Assembly: GCF_000002985.6 (NCBI RefSeq)
Contig: NC_003280.10
Span: forward strand, 13,884,501-13,948,500
From: Caenorhabditis elegans
Taxonomy: Eukaryota > Nematoda > Chromadorea > Rhabditida > Rhabditidae
Direction of reading: 5' to 3'
Length of the DNA stretch: 64,000 bases
Part shown: one piece after another, positions 21,014 to 31,854 of the stretch
How positions within the stretch are numbered: position 1 is the stretch's first letter
Layout of the letters: every line of letters starts with the position of its first letter
The notes under the pieces: model-generated
Database searches by the model: none
The model's input: only the letters and a program-made list of their open reading frames with translations
What the model was told of the DNA's origin: nothing
Translations under genes and position numbers: made by a program

Positions 21014-21405
21014 AGGCTTAGGCTTAGGCTGAGTCTTAGGGGTAGACTTAGGCTTGGGACTAGGCTTGGGTTTAGGCTCAGGCTTAGGCATAGGCTTAGG
21101 TTTAGGCCTAGGCTAAGGCTGAGGCTTACGCTTAGGCTCAGGCTTAGGCTTAGACTTAGGCTTAGGCTTAGGCTTAGGCGTACGTTCAGGCTTAGGCTCA
21201 AGCTTAGGCTTAGGTTTAGGCTTAGTGTTAGGCTTAGGCTTAGGCGTACGTTCAGGCTCAGGCTTAGGCTTAGACTTAGGCTTAGGCTTATGTTTAGGCT
21301 TAGGCTTAGGCTTAGGCTTAGGCGTACGTTCAGGCTTAGGCTCAAGCTTAGGCTTAGGTTTAGGCTTAGTGTTAGGCTCAGACTGAGGCTTAGGCTTAAA
21401 TAAAG
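21014..21405 (+). repeat. Telomere-like TTAGGC array
   Basis: About 390 bases of TTAGGC with scattered variants (TCAGGC, TTACGT). A unit of about 110 bp containing GGCGTACGTTCAGGCTTAGG is itself repeated. The complementary frame gives a meaningless Ser/Leu repeat. Confidence 0.9.
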
Positions 21406-21954
21406 GCTTGGTTTTTTTTTAATAATAAAATTTTTGTAATAATTTTTTTAAAAATAATATAAAATAAAGGCTTGGTTTTTTAAAAAGAAAAACGGAGGTT
21501 TCTGAAACTTTTTTTTCATGAATTCTGATTTTTAAAAAAATTACTTTGAGTATATTGTTGCTCAAAAATGCTCAGAAAGTGCAGGAAAATCAAAACAAAA
21601 CAAAAAATCAATAATTCAACAAGAACCCATGAAAACCTCTAAAAAAACAACACACAGGTGTATTGTGGGTGGCTCAGAAGAGCACACTCTCACTCTCTTT
21701 TTAACCGAGCAACAACACAAAAACTGAAAAGAGAACGAGAGGAGAGAGTGGAGAGAAAGAGTATATATTGGTTGTAAATTTACACCGCATTTCTCTCACT
21801 CACTAAATGGCTTACCCGTCTCGTGCAGGCATCACAAATTTTGAGTAGAGCCAAAATTTTGGAGCTCATGACAACAAAAAGGGAAATTATGATAATTCGC
21901 GCAAGCCAAGTGCGCGAAAAATTTAGGCGCAGAAATTTGGAATTTAGGGCTGGA

Positions 21955-22205
21955 ATTGGCTGAAATTAGGATTTTTAAATGCAAATCGGAAAAAATTTAT
22001 CGGAAAAAATTTGAATTTCCCGTCAAAATTTTTCTCAGAAAATTCGAATTTGGCGCCAAAATTTTTCACAAAAAATCTGAATTTCTCGCCAAAATGTTTC
22101 TCGGAAAATTTGAATTTCCCGCTAAAAATTTTCCCAGAAAATTTGAACTTCCTGCCAAAATTGTTCTCAGAAAATTTGAATTTCTCTCGAAACTTTTTGA
22201 ACTAA
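21955..22205 (+). repeat. Minisatellite, unit about 33 bp
   Basis: Repeats of AAAATTTGAATTTCCCGC and AAAATTTTTCTCAG in tandem. Confidence 0.7.
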
Positions 22206-23505
22206 AAAAAACTGACTGAAAAGTAATAAAATTATTAGAAAAATGTTGTAGATCATTGCTAAAATAATATGAAAACTAACGATTTGTTCAAATTACTACC
22301 TAAAATCCAGCTACCGTAGTTTTCCTAATTTCTCAAATTCTCTGAACAAATTGGGTGAGAATTTCTTATTTTTCAAGTAAAGCTATAGTTTACGGGGTGA
22401 AAAGGGAAACTAGCAATTATTGCCTAAGTTGGAAAAATTTTCGAGAATTTCAATAAAAAATCAGACCCAGTTAAAAAACATGCTCCACAATTAGAGCTCC
22501 GCTTAAATTTTCTCTGAAAAAAAAGAAGAAAAATTCCAGCTAGACCTGCTCAATAGAGCATGAAAAGTTTTGTTAAAGCAAAAAAAAACATGTGGAGAGG
22601 TTAAAAGCTGCAGTAGAACCCACTTCCTTGTTGCGCACGGAAATCCCGAACGGAAATTGCAACAGATCAGCAATTTTCATAAAAATTTTTTTCATTGCGG
22701 TTCAAGCAGGAGTATGCTCAAGACAACCTGGAGCAGGAGGGAACTGTAGATAGTACTAGAAATTCCCAGAATTTTCCCGAGCTTTCTAGAGTTTTCTTAA
22801 ACCTTCCAGAAGTGACTCGAATCATCTTGTAAATTTTTTTCCTCTTCAAAATTTTCAAAAAAAAATTTTCACTTTGAAGTTGTACCAAAAAACAATTCCA
22901 TATAAAAAAGTGTCCATCTACAACACGAAAATGCGTGAGAAACGCACAAAGAGTGTGTGTGTGTGTGTGTTGTTTGATGACTCGGAAATATGTATAAGTT
23001 TTTCGGTGGAGCACACCACCACCCGTGAAGCTGGTGCCGGCGGCAAAAATGACAAGTGGTCGAGAAGAGACTGGAGAATTCTATGAATTCGGGGAAAAAA
23101 GAACCAACAGCGCGACATTTGAGGAAACTGGGAGACAATTGAAGACTGACTAGCTGCATCCTATTTCAAAAAAAACGAGGAACCAGAAGAGCAGAAGTTA
23201 ACGCGCCGTCGAATTTTTTGTAGAAAGATCAAAAATCATCTGAAAAATTCAACTCCAACATGAGACCTGCAAGACCAATCAGCGATTCGCACTGTCCATT
23301 TTTCAACCAATCAGAAAGGAGTGGGCGGAGCTAATCGCTGATTGGTCTTGTAGTTCTCATTTTGGAGGGAATTCAAAGAAATAGATCAGCCGACATTGAA
23401 ATACGTATAAATACTCATAAATTTGAAAAATTGTACGTCAGTTGGCTACGTCACTGATGAGCGGAGCCTAGATAAGCCACTTAGTGTGCGGAGTCGCACA
23501 AGCCC
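22206..23505. other. Gene-free stretch
   Basis: No supported gene. It has a GT dinucleotide run (about 22952-22970) and a palindromic CCAATCAGCG element at 23270-23355, related to the one at about 1605-1850. Confidence 0.4.
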
Positions 23506-23509
23506 CGCC

Positions 23510-23785
23510 CCCGGAAATTCAAATTCTCTGTCAAACATTATGGCGGGAAATGCAAATTCTCTGATAAAATTTTGGCGGGAAATTCAAATTTTCTATGAAA
23601 ACTTTTGGCGGGATATTCAAACTTTCTGTGAAAAATTTTAGCGGGAAATTCGAATTTTCTGATGAAATTTTGGCGGGAAAATCGAATTTTCCGGGAAAAA
23701 ATTTGCCGGGAAATTCACATTTTTTGTGAAAAATTTCAGCGGGATATTCAAATTTTCTGAGAAAATATTTGCGGGACACTCGAGT
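23510..23785 (+). repeat. Minisatellite, unit about 35 bp
   Basis: Tandem GGCGGGAAATTCAAATTTTC units with small variants, about seven to eight copies. Confidence 0.75.
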
Positions 23786-24159
23786 TCACTGGAATTTTAT
23801 TTTGATTGTCAAGAAAAAATATGGAAAATTTTTGAAAATTCTGAAAAGTAAAAAATTCAAAAAAAATATTATAAGAGCGGGCCACTTCTGAAAAGTCTGC
23901 AAAAGCTTCAGAGAATTCGGAAAAGTTCTGAAAATTCCTGGAAAACTCTGGATGTAAAAAGGGAATCTTCCTTTTTTCCAGGCAAAACTCTTGAACTCCA
24001 TGAGAAAATTGTGCCCATGGGATAAAGTTTCAAATCATCGGGACCAAATGGGTCAAAAAGTAAAAATCGAGCTTTGATCTATTCCACGCGTTTTCAGGAT
24101 TTGAAATTGATATGTCTTTTTTTTGCAAATATTTGACTTAAAGCTCTAACAGCTAAAAT

Positions 24160-24424
24160 TGGAACTTTCCAGTTTTTCCCAAGATTCGTTTTCCCTTTTT
24201 CCCGTTTCCTAATCCTTATTCAAACCTCCCTCCGCGTCTACCCTCGCACACTCTCACTCTCCCGTACTCTCTCACCCCCTCCGTACTAATTGCGTGACGG
24301 TGTTTGCGTACCGCGTCGTGTTTGCCAAAAGGAGGCAATCTTGAATTTATCGATTTGCTAGTGTACTGTTTTGTGGTTTTGTGTGGTTTTCTCTTGTTTT
24401 CTAGTTATTTTTTTTTTCAGAAAA
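24160..24424 (+). promoter_or_regulatory. Promoter and leader region of the Citron-like gene
   Basis: Pyrimidine-rich sequence with repeated CACTCTC and CCGTACT blocks, followed by a TTTTTTTTTCAG acceptor ending at 24420, four bases before the ATG. The acceptor suggests trans-splicing or a leader intron. Confidence 0.5.
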
Positions 24425-27400
24425 ATGAACGAATCAATATATACAACGCCACAGTCTTCAAAAACTCCGAAATCAAAATCTGCGAGGTATTCCTCACCCT
24501 ATCAGGTGTGACTTATAATTCAATCGCGAATTTTTGCGATTTTTGTGTCTCGAAGCGATAATTTTTTGTTAAATGCGAAAAGGTGTGCGCCTTTAAAGAG
24601 TACTGTAGTTTCAAACTTTCTTCTCTGCGGAGTTTTTTATCAATTTTTCAAAATATTACAAAATCGTGTAAAAACAATGAAAAATGGAGTTGGAAAAGTT
24701 TGAAACTACAGTACTTGCAGTTAACAGAAATTTGTCGTGCCAAGACCATTTTTTGGGAAATTTATATAGATATATTGTGAAATATTAGTATTTTTTGGAA
24801 TGAATTTTGATTTTTATTGAAAAGTTCCAAAAATTCATCAAAAACTGCTTCAAACGGCGGATTATTCAATAAAAGCAAATTTATTTTCAAATTTTTCAAA
24901 AGGTACAAATATTTCTCTATGTTCTATGTAAATTTCCAAGTAAAAATTCAATTTTGCAAATAAGCCTAAGCTTAGGCCGAATCCGAAGCCTAAGCCTGAG
25001 CCGAAGTCTAAGCCTAAGCATACGTCTAAGCTTAAGCCTTTTAGGCTGCATGCCTATGCCTAAGCCCCAGCTTTCGCCGGAGCCTAAGCCTACAAAAATT
25101 TTTCGAAATGAAGAAATTTAAAATTTCAGGTAAGCGAAAAAATTTTCCAAAGCTTCTGCTAAAAAATGGCGTAGAATTTTCCAAAAATTCGCTCTAACCC
25201 ATGCAATTTCCAGGTGATCGATCTCAACAACGAATCCCAAGAAGATCTCAAGACCCGTTTGCTAGAAGCCGAGAATATAATTCAGGACTTGAGGTCTGAA
25301 CGTGACGCCCTTCACGAGTCACTAGTCGACAAGGCCGGTCTCAACGAATCCGTGATTATTGAGCGGAGCAACAAGGTCTCTACTCAGGAAACAAGGATAT
25401 ATCGGAGGGATGTGACCCTGTTAGAGGATGACTTGAAGCAGAAGGAGTCGCAAATTCGGATCCTGCAAAATCGATGTTTAAGACTGGAAACCGAGAAGCA
25501 GAAGATGCAAGATACAATTTCCGGCTATCAGGAGGATCTTAAAGAGAACGAAATTAGAATTGAAAATTTGAATTCAAGACTTCACAAGCTGGAGGACGAG
25601 TTGTCAGCGAAAACCCATGAGATCTTCAGCATCGGAGAAGAGCTCAAGAATAAAACAATGAAGCTCAACGAGAAAAATAGTCAATTTCAGACAAAACTAG
25701 CAGAAATCTCAAGTGAAAATCGGAACCTTGAACGCAAAGTTCAAAAGTTCAGAGAAGAGTTGATAGTGAAGGATCAAAGAAGCTTAGAAGTTCATCAAGA
25801 TCAAGAGAATACTCAGAAGGTGCTGAAAGAGGTGAAGCAACTCTCTGACCGCCTGGACTACCTGACACCAAAGCGAAAGGATGTTTCAAGGATCAAGGAA
25901 CGCGATGATTTCCTTCAGTTTTCTGCGAAGATCATTGAGGAGACTATGAGCGAGCTGAAATTGAAGAATGCTAGACTGGAGAGGGAGTTATCGGAGAAAG
26001 AGGAGTTGGTGAAAGTTACGAAGGAGGAGCTCCAAGAGCTTCAGAAGACTGTGACTCAGGCAATGGGAGATTCGGAGCAAGCTACGAAATATTTGCATGC
26101 GGAGAATATGAAGGTAGGGAGAGTCGAGTTTTCACATTTCAGAATATTTTTTGTCTAAAAATTCGGCAATTTGCCGGTTTGCCGATTTGCCGGAAATTTT
26201 CATTTTCGGTAAATTACAAATTTGCCGGAAATTTTAATTTTCGGTAAATTGCCGATTTGCCGAACATTTTCAATTCCGGCAATTAGCCGATTTGTCGGAA
26301 ATTTTTAGTTTTGGTAAATTGCCAATTTGCCGGAAATTCTTATTTTCGGTAAATTACCAATTTGCCGAAAACTTTCATTTTTGGTAATTTACCGATTTGC
26401 CGGAAATTTTCATTTTCGGTGAATTACCGATTTGCCGGAAATTTTAATTTTCGGTATATTGCCGGTTTGCCGGATATTCTCATTCTCAGTTAATTGCCGA
26501 TTTTCCGGAAATTTGTCATTTTCGGTGAATTGCAAATTTGCCGAACATTTCATTCCGGAAATTTGCCGATTTGCCGGAAATTTTAATTTTCGATAAATTG
26601 TCGATTTGCCGGAAAATTTCATTTTTGGTAAATTACCGATTTGCCGGAAATTTTAATTTTCGGTAAATTGCCGTGGCTTATATCTCGCTCATCATTGATT
26701 TTATCAAAAACTTGCTAACTAGCAAAATGTTTAATATTTATTTAACTACAATTTTGTAGTTGATAGTTTTTTGATATCTATAAAATGAGCCAAGATATAA
26801 GGTTCTAAAGTGACGTGCCTTGAAAATTCAATAAAATAAGTTAACCCTTTCCAGCTCACCCGTCAAAAAGCCGACATCCGCTGTGATCTACTTGAAGCCC
26901 GCCGGAACTTGAAAGGATTTGATGAAAAAAGAGAAGAACTTGAAAAACAACGAGATGAAGCGCTGGAGGATGTCCGAAGGATCACTGAGCTCAAGAAGAA
27001 CGTGGAAATCGAGCTGAGATCTTTAAAACTTCTCGCCGAGGAGCGGGAAGAACAGATTGACGAGCTGAAATCTCGAGTAGCCGGATATGAAGTTCTCAGA
27101 CGGGACCACGAGGCGGTGAAGAATGAGCTGGCAAAAGCTGAGGAGAAGCTGAACAAAATGGGAGCTCACCTGGTCATGGCTGACAAGCAAAGTTCTCACT
27201 TCAAAACCCTCAAGGAAACCGCCGAAGGATCCCGCCGCCGAGCTATTGAGCAGTGCAATGAGATGGTGGCAAGGATTCGGGGTCTTGAAGCAAGCCTTGA
27301 GAATCAGAGAAAAGTGGAACAAGAGCTGGAAATGGTGAAAGCTGAGAATGTCCGACAAGCCAAGAAAATTGAGTTTATGAAGGAAGAGATTCAGGAGACT

Positions 27401-30400
27401 CATTTGGATTACCGCGAGGAGCTGAGCAAACTGGCTAAAGGAGGAGGAAGTCATGAAGCTGATTCTCAACGTGACAGTGAGCTCCGAAGCGCCAAAAAAA
27501 CTATTCAAGAGGTGAAGGCGGACAACAAGAAACTCCAGCAAATCCTGGAAGAAGTCCGTCAAAATCAATCAAAAGTTCTCGAAGAGAATGTGAAGCTCCG
27601 AAAAGGAATGGCAGAGGCAATTGAGAAGATCGAGGAGTTCAAGAGAAACTGGCACAGCTCACGTGAAGCTGGTGAACGTCTCCAGTTGGAAGCTAAAGAG
27701 AACGAGGAGAAAGTTCTCAAGGTGGAAGAGGAGCTCCAGGAGAAGAGATTGGAAGTTCTGGAGAAAGAGGAGTTGGTCAATTACCTTCAGAGTCAGATTA
27801 ACACGAAACAGACGAAGCAGCCGAAATTGAGCCGTAGAAGTACGCTGATGAGTACTATATCTGAAGTTGATACTTCTACATACGTAAGTTAAAAATATAT
27901 TTGTTTGCTTTTTAGGCTATAAGCCTAAGCCTAAATAGCGTCAGTTGCAAGCTAACGCTCGCCTAAACTTAAGCCAAACATTTTAGGCTGTATGCCTATG
28001 CCTAAGACCGAGCTTTAACCTAAACCAAATCTAAGCCTAACCTAAGCCTAAGCCTAAGCCAAAGCCTACGCCGAAGCCTAACCCTACCACTCCTACTTTC
28101 GAAACAAAACGGTTTAGTATTTCAGGTACGCGAAGTGGAAGAAGTCCGTGCCCTGGAAGAGCAACGAGAAGAGCTCCAAGCCTACCTCGCTGAGAAGCGA
28201 AAAATGGCTGATCTTCAGAAATCCAGATCAACCGCCAACACGACAACTCTCATCACATCGACTACTGCCACAGAGGTGTCCAAATCTGCATGTGAACTAT
28301 CCTACCCTCCAGCTACCATGCGACACGACATCCCACACAAATGGCTCGAATTCCGCCACTACTCGGTGCTCTCGATGAAGTGCTCCCTATGCTTCGTGGG
28401 CATCACATTCTTCACAAAAGCCAATAAATGCTCACATTGTGACGTCAGAGTTCATGCGTCGTGTGCGCCACGTGTCAACAATACGTGCGGGATCCCGGCT
28501 CAATGTGCCACCTACTACCAGGATGCTCAGGCGGTAGGAGGCATCGGAAGAATGAATGGGTGGTTGAGAGTGTATCGGGATGATCTACCAGAATCAACGT
28601 GGACATCGCTATGGGCCATGATGGACTCAAACCATGTGAAGTTCTATCGGGATGCTGGTGCCGACAATCTAGAGAATCCCTACTTCACAATTGATCTGAA
28701 CAAGGAGCAATGGATTCTAAGAACCGGACAAGAAGTTGCAATTCCTGGTGATGTCATGAGAAATGTGTTGACAATCAAGCTGCAGACTAGATCCGTGCAC
28801 ATTGTGGCTCCGACGCCAAAATCCGCTGAACGATGGGCCGCGTGTCTGCAGAACGCGCAGACGAGGAGAATGATGAAGAACTCGAAGCCGTCGTCGATTG
28901 CGGAGTACTCGTGTCTGCTGACGCTGAGCTTGCCGAATAATTTGAAGATTTTCAAGGCGCATGTAAGTTTTGTTGCCGCCCCGCCCCGCACTTCCTTACC
29001 TAACATTTTCCAGACCATCGAAGACTGGATCCTCTTCGCAACTCAAACCGGACTCTTCTTCACAAGCATCTCCCAACCACGAAACCCGACTCGAATCGCC
29101 GGCCCGAGCTCCGTGACTTCTCTGGAAGTCATGTCGGAGATCAACTGTGTTGCGATGATAACCAATAGCAATCGACAGCTCGCCCTGATCCCTCTGGACT
29201 CTCTGACCTTGGCAATGCAGAGCACACATCCGTCGATCCGAGCTGAGGTGCTGCCCGAGTTTGGGCATGTGCACACGATCCGGTATCATCAGCAAGATGG
29301 GCAGAGATTCTTGTTGGTTTCTGATGATACTCAGTTGCATATAAGGAAGTATAATTCAACAAGAGATGTTTTTGCTCACTTTGCGGTGAGTTAAGATTGT
29401 GACGGCACAGGCGTAGGTAGACCTATAGGCATGAAGAATGTGGAGGCAGCCTAGTAGGCACAAGGCCTCAAGGTAGACGTAGGTAACATGAGGCGGCAGG
29501 CAGAGGTCATCATGTAGGTAAGAAACAATTTTACCTTGTAGGCGCCTTGCAGGTATGAGCTCATAGTAAGTGTAGGTTGTTTTGTAGACACGAGGCCGGT
29601 TTAGGCCACTTTGTAGGTATGTTGTAGGCGTTTTTCGCGTTGTAGGTACAAAACAGGCGTTTGTGTTCTTGTAGGTATGATGTAGGTGTAGGTAGCCTTG
29701 TAGGCACAAGACAGGCGTTGGTCGCCTTGTAGACATGAAGCAAGTGAAGGCAGCCTAGTATACGTCAAGGTAGACGTATGTAACACGAGGCAGGTAAGGG
29801 CTGTACTGTAGAAAAGGAGCAGTTTTAAGCCGCCTCGTAGGTATGAGGTAAGTATAGGCTACCTTGTAGGCATGAAGCAGGTTTAGGCTGCTTTGTAGGT
29901 ATGTTGTAAGCGTTTTCACGTGGTAGGCACTAGACAGGCGTAGGTCGCCTTGTAGGCTTGAGGCAGGCTTTCTAGGAACGGGGAGGTAAAGATTGCCGTG
30001 TAGGTATGAGCTAGGCGAACATTTTTTGCCGTAATTAACAACCTTTTCCCAAATACATATTTTCCAGAAACTCGTTGTCCCTGAGCCAGTCTCCTTCATC
30101 GAAAGTACCCCTGCTGGCTTCATCTTCGCATCGGACACCTTCTACTACGTCCCACTGGATCACCAATCCCCATCGGACGTGTCCGCACGGAAGCTGATGC
30201 CTCCACGCCGGTCGGATTATCCCGTCAGTGCGCACGCAATCACCGCCAACGAAATCCTGCTGGCCTACCAGAATCACGGAATCTTTGTGAACCTTTACGG
30301 CGAACAATCCAGAAACCAGATCATCGAGTGGGAGAAGATGCCGATCGAGTTTGCCTACACCTCACCGCTTCTCTATATAGTTCATGACGATTCCATTGAG

Positions 30401-30619
30401 ATTGTGCAAATCTCCAAGAGCTCCAAGGAGACTGTGCTCGCCGAGCGAGAAGTCATCGCATGTGTTAATGCGCATATTGTTCAAAGCGATGGAGTCTTGA
30501 TTTCAGTATCCTCTAAGGATATCACAGAGGTTCACAGATTTTCGGCAACTTGTAGAGGAACTGGAACCAAGAGAAGAGGAATTTCTCCATTTAATACATT
30601 GAAAAGATCCAAAAACTAA
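24425..30619 (+). CDS. Citron-like protein without a kinase domain
   Basis: Six exons, all phase 0: 24425-24505, 25214-26113, 26855-27883, 28126-28962, 29014-29385 and 30068-30619, for 1,256 residues. Residues about 30-730 are a long coiled coil rich in Glu, Lys, Leu and Arg. A C1 zinc domain follows at about 741-790 (HKWLEFRHYS, CSLC, CSHC, HASC), then a PH domain at about 813-920 (MNGWLRVY to ERWAACL) and a CNH domain to the end. This is the C-terminal layout of Citron, a Rho-binding protein of the cytokinetic midzone, and of MRCK/ROCK relatives. No kinase exon precedes it: the first exon is a short Ser/Lys/Pro-rich N terminus right after a splice-leader-type acceptor. I recall the worm Citron-like gene (W02B8.2) as kinase-less, which agrees. 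Function in cytokinesis is inferred from the family. Confidence 0.88.
24545..24745 (+). repeat. TCTCGACACG-family palindrome in the first Citron intron
   Basis: AAATGCGAAAAGGTGTGCGC and AGTACTGTAGTTTCAAACTT return as inverted copies. Same family as 1016-1507 and 41046-41245. A GCCTAA telomere-like run follows at about 24960-25090. Confidence 0.65.
26160..26675 (+). repeat. Minisatellite in a Citron intron
   Basis: Tandem AATTTGCCGGAAATTTTCAT units alternating with TTCGGTAAATTACCGAT, roughly 36 bp each, about 14 copies. A related short run lies at 40890-40995. Confidence 0.8.
27910..28085 (+). repeat. Telomere-like GCCTAA array in a Citron intron
   Basis: Degenerate CCTAAG hexamers just upstream of the fourth-exon acceptor, in the opposite orientation to the array at 21014. 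Confidence 0.75.
29395..30012 (+). repeat. TTGTAGGCATGAGGCAGG minisatellite in a Citron intron
   Basis: About 20 imperfect copies of a 28-33 bp unit. The same family recurs at 30795-31165 downstream of the gene. Confidence 0.8.
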
Positions 30620-31854
30620 ACTCAATTGTCTATGTATAATATATACAAAAATAGTCATAATAACTTTCAATTTTCCAGTCATCATTGTTTATTTTAATCT
30701 CCAAAATGTCTGATCTCTGAGTTGAAAACTTTCAAATAAATCTATATTATAATTTTTACTGTTATTTCTGAGCTTTTACAATGGTTCCTACACCTTGGGA
30801 CCTCAGGCAGGCATAAGAAGACATGGGGTCTTTTATAGGCAAATGCCTGGGCACAAGGCAGGTGTAGGTCACTTTATAGGCACAAAACAGGCATAGGTTG
30901 CTTTGTAGGCACGAGGCAGGCGTAGGCCATTTTGTAGGCATGTGCAGGCATAGGCCGCTTTGTAGGCATGAGGTAGGCATAGGTTTTTGTATAGGCAAAA
31001 GGCAGGCAAAGATCGTCGTATAGTAGGCACAAGGCAGGCATATGTTGTCTTGTAGGCACGAGGCAGGCAAAGGCTGTTTTGTAGGCACCATGAATGTGTA
31101 AATTACCTTATATGCATGAAGTAGGCATATAGAGCTTTGTAGGCACAAGGCAGGCATAGGTCGGAATTTAAAACAGACATCGTAAAAACAACCAATGTTA
31201 AGCTCCGCCGCCTATTTCTTGTGTACCTCAGTACCCATCCCATCGTACTAAAGCCCTTGAAATTCAATAGGCGTTCAATAATTAGCAAAAATCTTAATTA
31301 ATAAATGAATCTAGTCTAGTCATCATAACCCCTTGTATACCCCCCCCCCCCCCCCCCCCCCCCCACCACCGATTTGATTGTTCGGACTCAATAACTGGAT
31401 AAAAATGATCTACCCAATTAAGGGGACGTAAGCATCAGTACATACCGTTATCAAGTTCATCGGAAACCGAAAGTTCAAACGGGACGGATTAGACGGCAAC
31501 GCACTCAAGTGTGTGCAAGTCAATTAGCGATCAAAATGTTATCAGCCCCGAGGAGGCCCCCACCGGCGCACTTAGAAATGGAATTTCAACGAATTTCACA
31601 TATGGAAGCTGATCATTGGAAGAGTGAAGAGGGCAGGCCACCTATTAGGAAGTTCCAAATTAATCCAGAAGGTGTCTGGACGCCAAGTCTCCTCTTGTTT
31701 CACACACACTGTCTCGTTTGGAACAACAACACAAACGAATTTGTTTTAAGCCTAATTGGCTTAATCTCCCCGGGGCAGCACCTTTTCGGACGACCGTACC
31801 CGTCGGGAATGTATAAAAGAGAGGGTGATTGGATACGTGGACTTTTGATTTGAA
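30620..31854 (+). promoter_or_regulatory. Gap between the Citron-like gene and mlt-10-like gene A
   Basis: AATAAA-type polyadenylation signals follow the Citron stop (about 30735). A TAGGCA minisatellite covers 30795-31165. A run of 25 C lies at 31340-31364. The mlt-10-like promoter has a TATAAAAG box at 31812-31819, about 40 bases before the ATG. Confidence 0.6.

Noticed and set aside
20872-21345. 157-codon minus-strand frame of Ser/Leu repeats
   Set aside because: It is the translation of the telomere-like array and has no coding meaning.
26160-26675. CRISPR-like array
   Set aside because: Units are contiguous degenerate minisatellite repeats without unique spacers, and the genome is eukaryotic.
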